Shown here: positions 1 through 11,530 of the stretch, piece by piece
Layout: the number at the start of each line of letters is the position of its first letter
Numbering within the stretch: the stretch's first letter is position 1
Source: Actinomortierella ambigua
Lineage: Eukaryota > Mortierellomycota > Mortierellomycetes > Mortierellales > Mortierellaceae
Assembly (NCBI GenBank): GCA_016098155.1
Contig: JAAAJB010000396.1
Span: 1-33,115 of the forward strand
Direction of reading: 5' to 3'
Length of the DNA stretch: 33,115 nucleotides
The notes under the pieces: generated by a model
Told to the model about the DNA's origin: nothing
What the model saw: only the letters and a program-made list of their open reading frames with translations
The model's database searches: none
Position numbers and translations under genes: made by a program

Positions 1-22
1 ACACACACTCACTCAGGCAAGA

Positions 23-23
<1 letters not shown>

Positions 24-53
<30 letters not shown>

Positions 54-55
54 CA
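24..55. repeat. (GGCA)8 microsatellite
   Basis: Eight perfect GGCA units lie near the left edge of the window, just before a purine-rich stretch. No coding role is visible. Confidence 0.95.
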
Positions 56-831
56 CAATGACAGAGCCGACAGCAAAACGATAAAGAAAGAGAGTCAGAG
101 AGATAGTTCGAATCAATCCAGAAGAGATATCAGATGGACGGGTGCTGTTGAAGGGTCGGTGGGGAGAGATGCAGGGAAGGAGTGTTGGTGTTTGGATGGG
201 TGGAGGAGGGAGGTGATTGCTTGCTTATGCTTTGTGCTTGCCACGCGAGCAACTATGAAAAGGGGGGGTGGAGGAGGAGGAAGGGGGGAGGAGAATGGGC
301 ACCTTGTGGAAGATATTTTTGTGCGATGGTTGAACTAGTAGGATAAAATTGCGCAGGTCGGTGGATCGAGAATCCAAGAAGTAAGAGTGTAGGAAAGAGG
401 AGATGTGATGTGATGTGGTGCTAGTCCCGGGAATTGAGCGTCCAACGGACCGTGCTGGATAAAGAAAACAAGAAACGCAAAGAGGAAGAAGAAGATAAAG
501 AAAAAGAAGAAGAAGAAGACGAAGAAGAAAGAAGAGGAGAAGTAAGTGAAAATGGGAGTGCGAGACACAATGAGGAAGAGCAAGAGACGGTGAGAAAGTT
601 TGAAGAGGAGGGGTATGGAGTAAGAAGGGAACAAAAGGTGTGAGAACGTGAAAGAGTGAGGTGAGCACCACCACCCACTTCATGTTGAAGAAAAATAAAA
701 AAGGTTTGCGCCGAATAAGGTTTTCCTCACCCAAGGTACAAGTGGTCAACGCAAAATCCATCCCCCGCCTCGCCTCTTCTTACGAGCTGCTGGAGAGTCT
801 CTCTCTGCTGCTGCTGGCTGACCAGAATACG

Positions 832-864
832 ACAACAACAACAACAGCAACAACAACAACAACA
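832..864. repeat. CAA-type trinucleotide microsatellite
   Basis: ACA/CAA units with one CAG interruption. The tract lies in non-coding sequence. Similar CAA tracts recur at 3453-3482 and, inside coding regions, as Gln, Asn or Thr runs. Confidence 0.9.
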
Positions 865-2945
865 GTTATGGTGACAACAACGACGACAGCTACAATATCA
901 AGTATTCATCTTCCTCCACTCACATGCATGTGCAAGGTGGTGTGCACGTTGCTCTCTCTCACGTACACCTTTTCTCTACTCTTAGCAAGCATCACCTGTT
1001 AGGGCTGAGTGATGATGTTGAGGGTGCCACTCTCTCTGCCTCTCCGCACACTTCTACCACTTTCTCTTGTCCCTCGTATGTTGTTGTTTGTTGTTGTCCC
1101 GCTCGTTCATTTCTGGGCTGCAGCAACGGCAAAGAGGACAGGGGTACAATTACTTGAATGAATAAGCATCATTGAGGAATACTTTTTGCGTACGTAAAAG
1201 ATGACTGTTGAATTGAATAGAGATTGAATACACTTGAAATTTAAAGATCATTCCCCACTCCAGACTCAACTCCCCACTTCAAAGTGTAGAGAAAAGAATC
1301 CCCTCCCCCCAAAGACGGCTATCGTGGTCGCAAATTAGAGCTCTGCCTACAGACACAGATGCCGTGTGTCCCACACACACTCTCTCTCTTTCAGCTACTT
1401 GCGCAGACGCTGCTACATGTCTTGTGAGAGATTGAGACGCTAATCTCGGACCTCCATCACGACGCCATCATCGACCTACACTCGATCGGCAAAACCCACT
1501 GGGGGTGAGCCCAAGGGAGAGAGTCTGCGTGCGTGTGCGTGTGTGTTTGCAATGTCAAGTTGATGTTTGTTACTCACCCCGTCCTCTCCTTCACTCTTCT
1601 CTCTCTCTCTCTCCCAGAGGTCGAGATAAGACATGGATGCTGGGCAATGTGGAAGAGAACCGGCTCCCCCGCAGGGTATGATGGCGACTAGACAAGCGAG
1701 GGCATTGGTCAGCTATCTCCAGCATTTTTCAAACTCTTGAACACGAAACATGCTCCACAGTGCAGGATTGATCGTGTCGATAGTGGACTGGCCATTTGTG
1801 AGTGGTATATGAACCTACAATAAGAAGAGACATTCCACCTTGCGATGAATGAGCACCACACTAATAGTCGCTCGCTGTAGACCCTCATAGCATCTGGCAA
1901 TAACGCTTGGGGGTTGCGCTCTTGATCCCAAACAAGGTAGGAGGCACCCATGCTGGGACCATCCGTCCCTCCGATTATGCGATAGGAGAATTATGCGCTT
2001 ATATGAATGAGCAAAAATAGTGAAGCTATTATATATATCGATAGGCATGAGAGCAGTGAGAAATAACACCATCCTTCATGCACGGATGCTGCCTCCGCTC
2101 ATGTCCGCCCCTATTTGACTCCACCTCTCCCTCATCTCATTTTGCATGTTCTTGCCTGGCGGCATTGCTCTGACTGTTTGTCTGTCCCACCATCATCGGT
2201 TGCTTTGCATGTACGAAACCCATCTTGCCGCCAATACTGGAGCATTGCCTCAAGTCCGTCAGCCATCATTCAATCAAGTAAACCACCTAGCCACTATGTT
2301 GGCAGCAATAATACAAGCGTATTGCCTGCTGACCATTTCTTGGAAAGATAGATACAATGCCAAAAAAAAAATAAAAAAAGGGCGCTAAGGCCAGAGAATG
2401 TACGTAGTGTCGCTGTACAGTCTCGAAAAGTGGTTCTCCCTCCGTCCAATCCCCAGCATGTCAGGAACATTGTAGTGGGTAATCCTTCCCTCTGCTCGTG
2501 TCTCCCTCTCTAGGCTTGAGGATGAGGGGGGGGGGCGCCCCAACTCTGAAGACCCCTACTCTGTATGTCCCCGCAAACCGCAAACCGCGGAAGGTGCCAA
2601 AAAGAACAAACTTTCTTAGAGTTGAGTTGGATAACACCTCTCTCTCAGTCTCTTTGTGCTACCATATATAAAAAAGACTAAATAATCAAAGATAGCCAAA
2701 GGTAACAGCACAGCAGCAAGTTGTTTAGAGGTCGAAAGACATATGATCGGGATACCTTTGTGTGGGAGCAAGAGCAAAGAAAGAGTTACCGCCAAACCAA
2801 TTTCTCGTCGCCTACAATAGTTCCCCGGTCCACCCATACCATTCTTTTTCCAAGCTGCATTGTGTTGCTGCAAAGTTGGGCTTTTCGAAAGCTGGCTGAT
2901 ATAACATCAGCACCATTTCGATCGTCCTCCTTGTGTTCGGCCAAC

Positions 2946-2967
2946 AAAAAAAAAAAAAAAAAAAAAA
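2946..2967. repeat. A22 homopolymer
   Basis: An uninterrupted run of 22 A followed by an A/G-rich stretch. It could be a slippage tract or the tail of an old retroposed sequence; no element body is recognisable beside it. Confidence 0.95.
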
Positions 2968-3452
2968 GAAAAGGTGATCCGTGGTACATCCGTTACGTTG
3001 GGACCGAACACGAAGCAACAGGGTGAGTTGATGATCTCAAAGTCGGCCCCTCTGATATCTCGAGCTCTTATCTCCTCATTGTGAACCACTTTCTCGTGTG
3101 GTGCAGAATTCATTATGACGAAGAGTGGATACCAACCACGCAAAGGAAAGGCGCTTCCTATTTTTTGGTGTCCTCACTCGATCAGATAAACGAGCCAAAA
3201 GAAATGACAGCTACACACGGGAGGGCCAACAGGGGCGGAGGTAGGGGGAAGTGGGTGGGCGGGGAGAGAGAGAGAGGCTGTAATATTTTGAAGTCAGCCA
3301 AGTGGATGGAATTGAACCAGCAAAAGTTGCATGCCTATGCTTACCCTGTTGAAAGGTCTGTTGTTGTTGCAGGGCAAGACAAAGGGACCACCATCGTAGA
3401 CTAACAGATGCATGTGTGTCGCAACTCGAACCAATCTTTGACATGTAAACAG

Positions 3453-3482
3453 CAACAACAATAACAACAACAACAACAACAA
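3453..3482. repeat. CAA-type trinucleotide microsatellite
   Basis: AAC/CAA units interrupted by single ATA and TCA triplets, continuing loosely to about 3510. Non-coding as far as I can tell. Confidence 0.85.
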
Positions 3483-6020
3483 TCAGCAACAACAGTAACA
3501 ACAAAACAATGGGCTCTCGCGCATGCTCGCCCTCTCTCTTCCTTTATCGTCTGCCAAGTGGTGTCAACCTTGCCAATATGTGCAGGAGAAAGCACGATGG
3601 ATACTTACCGCGTACGTACAGTCAGAAACATTGCACTGCACCCTGATCTCTTTCCCTCTCTCAAACACTCTCTCGCTATGTGCCTGTCCCGCAGAGGGAA
3701 GGCATTTCGGAAGAATCCCGATGATACCGAACACAATGAATGCTCTATTCTCTACGCCTGGGAAAATCGCGGATGATTGTACTACATTCTGCGAAGGCGG
3801 TGCCCGCCACTCAAGCCGCCGTGATGGACATGACAGCTACCGTCTAATTCTCATCCATCGGTGACATTATCTAGAGCCTCACCTTGCCTAGCCGGCGGTG
3901 TTCTTCCTAACATCATCATGTTTAGATTATGGAGGAGAGATTTCCCACTCACTCCGCTCGACCAGGATCCAATATAGTTTCGGGGTCGACCGACAATGCG
4001 TGGAGGTTTCTCAGATGCCATATCTTTCCTTGTTGCCATTGGCCTGAAAGAATACCCTTGAACACCAACCAGACGCCATTGTTTGTTCACACTCCCCAAC
4101 TCGCCCAGCCTATCCTGAACGTGGCACCACGCTCCTCATCTATTAATCCGGCTCACTCGCTCTTCTCGCGAAAGCACGTTTATCATTCGGGCAGGGCCGA
4201 CAAGGACCTCCCTCTCTCTCTTTGCGACTCCATCTAGACGGGCTAGATGCTACTCTCGCACTCGCACTTGTACTCTCTGGCACTGTAATTCGTAAGAGCT
4301 TTGCCCAAGATTTTTCTTGTGTAAACGAGTTCACCTTGGATGCATGGAGGCGTTGCTTGTCTGAAGCTATAAAAAAAAACACATGTTCGTACGACATTGA
4401 CGAAGCCCGCCTTTTTTTTTTTTTTTTTCAAAAGTCTTCGTTTCATATGTGCACTTACTTTTGATGGTGCAGATGCGCCCATTGCCTCGTATTAGTTTAC
4501 AGAGGAACGCCGAACGATGCCAAATCACGGGCTAGCCTCTTGCGTCACAGGGCGCGCGAGGTGGGCCAGGCAAAATAACATGCTGGGCAATTTATTCTCA
4601 TTTCTGCAGCTCGCTCTTACTAGCATTTGCGATTAATCCGAGGGAATATCCACCTTTCCTATCCTCACTCCTCCGTGGAGATGTTAGGTTACGTTGCTTA
4701 CAGTGTCTCCGATCGCCCCATGAATATCATACATTTGGCCGTTTCTTCGGCATGACGGAAAGACGTTAAACCCATGCCGTTTTTCTTTCAGCGAAACATA
4801 CACAGCAGCACACACATGCATATCAGACTGAGAAGGTGAAAGGAGTGTGTCCAATTTCGGACCTCGAATATGACGAACGAGCCAAAGGGGATGGGGATCT
4901 GTTCTCCCCTTGGGTGGGGACTCAACCTCTTTTGCGATGCCACCAATGGATTCGACCCTCCTGTTTTGTTCGGAATAACAACGATTCTGGCAAAAAGGGC
5001 TTGGGTCAAGTGATTGTGTCACAGGTGGCCTCTGTGATGATCAGTGGCCCATGTGCTAGTCGCTATGTATCTCTTTAGTCCACCCCCCCCCCCGATGTAA
5101 AGAAGAGTGGCGGGCATAGCAGAATGCTCGAAAGCTACCTCTCTTTGTGGTCGATTGCTGTGCTAATCGATGAATGAGCGATCATAAGTCCAGCAGTGGC
5201 AGGGCCCCGATCTTTCGAGAGCACGTCTGCAGCTGAGGCTGTTCAGAAGGGCAATGTCAGCAGGCTCAGAATCCAACAGAGCTGACATCAAAGGGTTTCC
5301 TTCTCGGTCATCCCTCGAAAGAGGCATTCCTTAAGGTGAGACACCATAATGTCATGGGAGGTGAACACGATACCAATGAGAAGAAGGCCTGTGCCGAAAA
5401 GTCTATTATTCTTCATATTGGAGTAAGCTTCTAATTGCGGATGCTGCTTTCGCTCCTCCGTGCGATGGTGTTTTGTGCAACTTTCCCATCTCTTCGTTTA
5501 CGACGATATATCTCTGGCTGGTAAATCACGCACAGGAGAAGAGGAGGGGGTTGAGGGGCGAGGGGACAAATCGACTCCCGTCTGTAAACATTTGCCTTCT
5601 CCACAAACCTTACAGATTTTCACGTACACTAACCAAACCTGTTCACGCGTACCTCCCATTTCCCAATCTTCGCCTCCTAAGCTAACGACCAAGCAGGAAC
5701 GGGACGTTGAAGGTGAAATGACGGCTTGATGGGGCATTCGCGACCTGCGTTACACATCCTCCCTTATTGGTGTGTATATGGCCGATAGATCAAAGGAGGG
5801 AGTAGAGAAAACAACCGAGGTGAGCTGTCAAAGCACATCACCCTTTTTTTTTCTTCATAGCACGGCGCATGAGTGCTTGGGTACCAGTTCATCTTTGTGT
5901 CTGATAAACGGATAGGAGCATTTTCTATCTTTTTTTCGATGTGTGTTCTCTTGTACCCCGTCTGGGTGCTCTTTGTTTGTACCATTTGTGTGTCAGCCAG
6001 CAGAAGCGGGACACCTAACC

Positions 6021-6044
6021 TTTTTTTTTTTTTTTTTTTTTTTT
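6021..6044. repeat. T24 homopolymer
   Basis: An uninterrupted run of 24 T, about 600 bases beyond the stop codon of the minus-strand Syo1-like gene. No retroelement body or target-site duplication was identified. Confidence 0.95.
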
Positions 6045-6639
6045 ACCATGCCAGTCTTTTGACTATGCATACAGTTTGCAGATTTTTTTTTCTTTTTTCA
6101 AGAGAACTCTCTAGAACATGACAAGCGCACATTGAGAGATTTTACCGTGTGGCGCGGGGCCCTGTTTTCCTGTTGCTGGATGCTCACATCAAGTATGTGT
6201 GTGTTCTGTTTGCATACGTGGAGGGTGTCGTGGAGGGTAGTGTGGCGGCAGTTTGAGCAGAAAAGAAAGGGGGCATACAGTCAGTTTCTAGCCCCCCTTT
6301 TTTTTGGACGTTCATCGAGGGGAGGTACACTCCAGCATTCACCTACCCCCACCATAGTACTACTAGTGGTAGTACAGTTCGGCGATATGAAGTACCTCTT
6401 CCAAAGGTTATCAAAAGGCTAATGCCAGAACGGCGAAAGGCTCATCGTGGCTAATCAGATTTGCTCCAGCCTGCCCCTTGTTGTTTTTACTTTTTTGTCC
6501 CCGTGGGCACTTAAGCCACTTTGCCACCAACCTCGTAGGGGCGCCAGAATATAATGCCCTCACACTCTTGATCTCTCACCAAAGAAATTCATCGAAAGAG
6601 TTGGATTGGGATATGTATTCAAAATGAACAAAGCTGACA

Positions 6640-9037
6640 TTACTTCCTCTCGTTCTCCTTGTACTTGATAAACTCGACCAAGTTGAGGATGGCCTCATCG
6701 GCGCGGTTGCGGAGATCGTGGTTCTTGCGACGGTCAATGTTGCGGACCATGAACCGCACCTGCTTGACCATACCTTTGAGGGCCTCGTTAAAGTGGCCCT
6801 GCACATAGACCGGCTCATCATAGTCAAACTCCTTATCCGCATACATATCATACAGCGCATTCAGCGCCTCCACGCAGGCCTCAGGGCTAGGCTTGTTCTT
6901 CAGCAGCTGGATCATAAACTCGCCAATCACCTTGTTCACCTCCACCGCCCCCTGGCGGCGACCAATGACTCCCAGGCATCCAATGGCCTTCACTCGCATG
7001 CTGTCCGACGTCGTCGAATGATATGCGCCCATCAGTGCCGGCACATGGAACTCTGCTAACGGCACCTGGGCGTCCAGACCACGCGCCAACGTCCACAGAC
7101 AGCCAATCATTGTATCCAGGACAGCCCCTCGCATCTCCTGGCCCTTGACCTCTGCGCCGACTTGCACGCCCTTGCCTGCAACAACGCCGGCCTGCTGGAA
7201 CAGCCATGTCCAGCACTGCTCCGCATCCGCTCGACGTACCTTGTACCACCACCGTCCAGGGACTGCATCTGCCATTGTCAGCAAAAAGTTGTTGAGCGCC
7301 TCCAGTGCTCGCAGGTGGGTTGTTGCGAGCTGTTGGGTGATCTGTGGCGCAGCCGTTGCCGGGGTCGGGATCTCTTGTTCTGGGAACGACAATGGCGTGG
7401 GTGTGCCGAGGTGGATGAACGCCGGGAAGATGGCGTCGATCAAGACCTTGACAATTGAGTGGTTTGACAGATCCACGGGCACCTCTTTCGAGGCCGCGGT
7501 CAGTTGTTCCATCTCGCGCATTGCATTCGCATCCATCGCATCTCCTCCCTTGGCGTCTGTAAATTCATCTTCATCATCCTCCGCTCCTTCAGCTTCCATG
7601 CCGTCCTCGTCCATATCGGCATCGCCTCCCTTCCACTCCTCAATCGCATCCTCCTCCTCCACGCCCTCGACACTCTCGGTGCAGATGCTGGCAATCAGCT
7701 CCAGCGTCAGCTGAAGCGTCTGAAGACGAGTCTCGATAGCATGCAGAGTAATCTCTTCCGGTGTCAGGGGTGCGTTGGGCTTGGCCAGATCAACCTCCGT
7801 CTTCCGCTCGTTCACAATCTTGGACGCATTTGTCGCCTCCATTGCGGCATTCTGGAGGCTGTAGTTCAAGGCACCGCTCAGCACGGGCAGGACCAGGTTG
7901 TGGATGTCAGAGTAGTCATTCTCGGCCGCGTTCTTGGAGATGACGCTCCGCAGGTTGATGACAATGCCGCAGGTCAGCGTCTTAATCAGCAGCTCCTCCT
8001 CAGCATTGACATTCGATCCCAAGATGACCTCGAATGGCTTTGTGTATTCTGGGTGTGTGGTGAAGACTTGACGGCATTCTGGGTTATCGTCTGTTAGCGT
8101 GTACAGACATTGTGCTAGATGGAGGGAGATGAGTATTGGCCAAGCCGAAATGTTAGTTTTTCTCCTCGAGCAGGCCAGCACCAAAAACAAAAAAGAGCTC
8201 TCTCCATTCATCCTAAAAGAAATGAAAAAAAAGTGAGCGTTGAACATACCAGCAGCCACCAGGACCTTGGGAGGAAGCTTGTCAACGTTCATCATAAAGG
8301 ACATGAGGAAAGGAACCATGTTCAACTTGTTGATGACCTTGAGCGACTTTTCCGAGTGTTCGCACATCGTCCAGACAATGCTGATAATGTTCTCGGCCCA
8401 GTCCCACACTGTTTTCCGCTTCTCCTGCTCCTCGGCATTGGCGGCCGTGCGGGTCAGCATCTCATCGATCATTTTGCCCAAGGGTGGGATCAGGGCTGTA
8501 AGTGGGGTCATAACGTCCTTGTTGTACATTTCGGCAATGACCTCGTCTCCGCCAACAACCGTTAGGTTACGGAGCGCACCCAACGACTCGACCACGACCT
8601 CATGCACAGAGTCTGTCAGTCGATCAATCAGCGCGCCCACCAGATTCTTTGACAGCAGCGCACGACGGGTCGCTGCATTGTGCATCAGTAAGTTGCTAGC
8701 GCCGGCGGCCGCCCAGGCGCGCTCGTTCGAGTCCACTGATGACAGCTATAAGGTTATCGAGAATCCAGATTTCCAGAGACGATTGCACAAAAAAAGGGGG
8801 CGGAGGAGGGAAGGGAGGAAGAACGCAAATGGGGTTGGTTAGTCTTTCCATTATCTGTCTTCGTTGCCATATACTAGCAAGTTAGTGTGAGAGGGGATGA
8901 GTTACCTTAGTAATGATGGGCATGATGGTCTCGGCAGGTGCGGCCTGCTCCATGGCGGCCAGTGTCTCTGCTTCGGTGGCGACTCCGGTGGCATTGACGC
9001 GCCGTGCCTTTTTCTTATTGTTCTTGACCTTTCCCAT
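6640..9037 (-). CDS. SYO1: Syo1/HEATR3-type adaptor for nuclear import of the 5S RNP proteins
   Basis: Three exons on the minus strand: 9037-8906, 8745-8250 and 8114-6640. Introns are 8905-8746 and 8249-8115, both GT-AG, and the phases join cleanly to give 700 residues. In yeast and Chaetomium, Syo1 (synchronised import 1) carries ribosomal proteins L5 and L11 together to the nucleus for 5S RNP assembly. Supporting features are the basic MGK start (residues 1-13), the helical ARM/HEAT-like body, a strongly acidic loop at about 360-396 where Syo1 binds L11, and a C-terminal stretch typical of the family (YADKEFDYDEPVY, then a basic NIDRRKN segment). The length fits the family. The start is the only ATG opening exon 1 in frame and gives the family-typical N-terminus. 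Protein homology is from memory of the family. The neighbouring gene at 10037 is divergent. Confidence 0.9.
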
Positions 9038-10036
9038 GAGTGGATGTTGGCGAGTATATGAAGGGCTAATGCAACCGAGAAAAAAAAAAAGGCTCGAGGC
9101 AATATTTTTGTTTTCGCTCGCGGTTCCGTGACTGTCTGTTTGTATGGGAATTTTCTGTCCCTAGCACCTACTTCCAGGTCCAGGGTGCTGCTGCAACCCG
9201 ATCCCTCCTTCCTCAGCCCTAGGCAACAAACAGAGGACGAGAGAGGAGAGAGAGAACATGTGTGTGTTTGTGTGTGCGTGTGCGTTTAGATGAGAGTGAG
9301 GATGAAAGAGAACGAAACAAGAGCGACAGAGACAGAGGAGGCCAGATTGGAGTAAAAGAGGGAGGAACAGCTAAACAAGGGGACATGGAGCATGCGTCAA
9401 CTTCTTCTTCAAGGGGCGTGCAACACGTACCGGGCAGCGTTTGACACTGCACACACACGTTCCCCGTTCCCCTGCCATGAACTCCTTGAAAATTCGGTTC
9501 GGCCGCCAAGGAACGAGGGAGCCCGAAGAAGAAGGCACGAATGGTCTCTCTCTCTCTCTCTCTCTCTCTGTCTGTCTCCAAAGATGCTTATAGCTGGGAT
9601 AGAGGACTTGAACGGAAAGGAAAAGGGAGCGACCTAAATTTACGTTGTGCCATGGGTCAAGGTGAACCTGACCTCGAATGTGCAACACCATCGGGGCCAT
9701 TCTTCTCTCTTTCGCTTCCTTCCACCCTTCTCTTTCTCTTTTTTGCTATTTTTTTTCTCAATAATAGTCTGCATTTTGAAGGTGCCCATGATCTCTTATT
9801 GCCTTTTCCACTATCGTGGCTTTCTTCTTTCTTGTTGTTCCTTGTCTCCATCCTTCCATCCATCTTTCACCCTCTGACGGTACTTCTCCTTTCCCACACC
9901 TCTCTCTCTCTCGTTCACTTTCATCATAAGCGGAGAGAATTTCCCCCTCACTCGTCACAGGTGTCCTTCTTCGGTCTCTTTGTGCTACAAACTCCCAGCA
10001 CCACCAACCGACCAACCCGCCCTGAGAGCATCCACC
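9038..10036. promoter_or_regulatory. Divergent intergenic segment between the Syo1-like and DUF7137-like genes
   Basis: About 1 kb separates the two divergent start codons. It holds a TC microsatellite and, from about 9700 to 9960, a pyrimidine-rich stretch on the plus strand that probably is the promoter or 5' leader of the plus-strand gene. The plus-strand ATG at 10037 has a good context (CACC before ATG). I see no convincing TATA box. The long open frames here are CT-rich low complexity and are not supported as genes. Confidence 0.5.
9545..9569. repeat. (TC)n microsatellite
   Basis: About twelve TC units followed by degenerate TCTG units, in the divergent promoter region. Confidence 0.9.
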
Positions 10037-11530
10037 ATGATCCCACAGTCAGGTCACATCCATACCAGGGGGTCACGCCATCGATTGCACACACACCCCA
10101 TCTCAGTGGTCGCGATCATCGTTCTTTTTCTGTCCCTAACTGCCATCGTCTGTGCTGCCAACACACAACAAGCTAGCTCCGGAGTTCGACTCTTTGGTAG
10201 GTGTGCAAGAAACACAAATGTGGCCACACATTCCACCCATTGGCACAGGCCTCTCGGATGTTTGTCAGAACTGCTGTGTCATCCACCGCCTCCTTTGTCT
10301 CTTCTGCCCCCCTCTCTAGTCCAATTGGATTAACCCGCTCTAGTCTTTCCTTCGTCATCTACGTCCTATTTTTCCCCTGGTAGCACGCCAACGTGATGAG
10401 CAGCATCGCTCTTCAGCAGTTGCCACAGGAACACCTACTTCGACAGGCTCCGCTTCTCGTCCTTCCTCCCCCGTATCGGCCACCAAGGATGGCAATGGAA
10501 CATCCTCCTCCAATTCGTCGTCATCCTCGTCTTCATCTTTATCTCCCTCCAACAGTTCCAGTATCATTCGTGGACCGACAATCGGAGGAAGTGGAGAGAG
10601 TGGACTGATTGATCCACGGAGGCCAGTGAGTCGGCTCTCGATGCTCCAGCCAAAGCAAAACACGGCCAGCCCACCGCTCTTTGCCGTCGGCAACAACATT
10701 GTCTTTGAGTGGGCGTTTGACAACCAGACTCTGGTCTTCCCACCCGCCAACTTGACGATTGAAGTCAGTCTTACGGCGAACCCAAAGACCATTTGGCCTG
10801 TTGCCAATGTCACTGGTACGACGACCTCGGTCGTCTGGAATACAGCGTCGGTTAATCAGCCGCCACTGTCTATGGGCTTTTACATGGTGTAGGTTTGAAT
10901 GCATGTGTGTCTCATCCTGGGTAAATTCTGATTGATTATTTTGAAGTGTTTATTGAGAGTTTTGTGTCGTACGCTGGGACTTGGTGCTTTTCGCGACAAT
11001 TGTGTGTGTATATATATAGGAGCGTCTACGACCCCAAGCTTGGCAAGCAAGGAGTGGCGACCAGTGGCCATTTGATGCCATACTCTGATCTCCAAATCGG
11101 CCTCTACATTCCGGTAAGGACCATGAATGCTCTTTCTTTTCCGTTCATTTCTCTCTCACTTATCTACACACACACTTACTCTCTCCCTCTCTCTCTACGT
11201 GTGCATTCGTCTCTATAACCGTAGGAGCCTTACATTCCGAGATCTGGGGGTATGTAGGGCAATGAATTTGATAAATTGGAGTGAGACAGGGGTAGAACTA
11301 TCCGATTCAGGCTGCCGCCAATGCAGAGAAAATGGCAAAATGATTTGACACTCGATTGCCTTTCCCTCTCTTTTCTCTCTCTCTCTTGTTATTCACACTC
11401 TCTTCTGATAGCATATTGCGAGACATGCAATGCAGGGGCGCAATTGGATCCGGCGACGTCTTTTTGGGGGTGGCATCTTGTGCTGCTGTTATGCGGCCTG
11501 ATTGTATCAAATCACTTCCCTAGTTGCTGA
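10037..11530 (+). CDS. Secretory-pathway membrane protein, DUF7137-like
   Basis: Five exons: 10037-10196, 10384-10888, 11020-11113, 11225-11249 (25 nt) and 11412-11530. All introns are GT-AG and the phases agree, giving 300 residues. Seen directly: a hydrophobic signal or anchor segment at about 22-41; a Ser/Thr-rich linker (60-115) with several N-glycosylation sequons; a compact domain (about 137-262) with a hydrophobic beta-strand pattern; a CETC motif at 264-267; and a short hydrophobic C-terminal segment at about 279-293. This order (signal, Ser-rich linker, domain, Cys-X2-Cys, terminal membrane helix) resembles fungal proteins with a DUF7137 domain, whose function is unknown. Location is probably ER or cell surface. 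The terminal helix is short, so the last exon may be mis-drawn: a donor after Ile-292 (at 11507) could join an acceptor ending at about 11619 and add a basic tail. Confidence 0.72.

Larger units (their letters stand above)
1..6639. other. Gene-poor left segment, no supported gene
   Basis: I find no gene that I can defend in these 6.6 kb. Open frames on both strands are short, lack flanking splice signals that join them in phase, or are low-complexity. The first 700 bases are purine-rich on the plus strand, that is CT-rich on the minus strand. In this window CT-rich stretches lie upstream of genes, so this could be the leader of a minus-strand gene beyond the left edge; that is an inference. 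The segment also holds CAA microsatellites, an A22 run, a T17 run (4412-4428) and a T24 run. Frames that look slightly more protein-like (minus 3851-4099, plus 3558-3776, minus 4684-5022) match nothing I recognise. Confidence 0.6.

Noticed and set aside
104..118. TTCGAATC sequence resembling a tRNA T-loop
   Set aside because: No matching T-arm stem, anticodon arm or acceptor pairing could be found around it.
434..643. 69-codon plus-strand frame rich in Glu and Lys
   Set aside because: Produced by a GAA/GAG purine tract; it has no non-repetitive part that would support a protein.
225..761. 178-codon minus-strand open frame
   Set aside because: Almost entirely Ser, Leu, Phe and Pro from CT-rich sequence, with no domain or splice context; it overlaps an equally low-complexity Glu/Lys frame on the plus strand.
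4925..4965. Minus-strand GGTCGAATCC sequence resembling a tRNA T-arm
   Set aside because: The flanking bases do not form a cloverleaf and no A or B box pair is present at the right spacing.
7145..8097. Plus-strand frames of about 190 codons overlapping the Syo1-like gene
   Set aside because: They are antisense shadows of a well-supported minus-strand gene.
9541..10176. 211-codon plus-strand frame overlapping the start of the DUF7137-like gene
   Set aside because: It begins in a TC microsatellite, is pyrimidine-driven, and uses a different frame from the exon encoding the signal segment.
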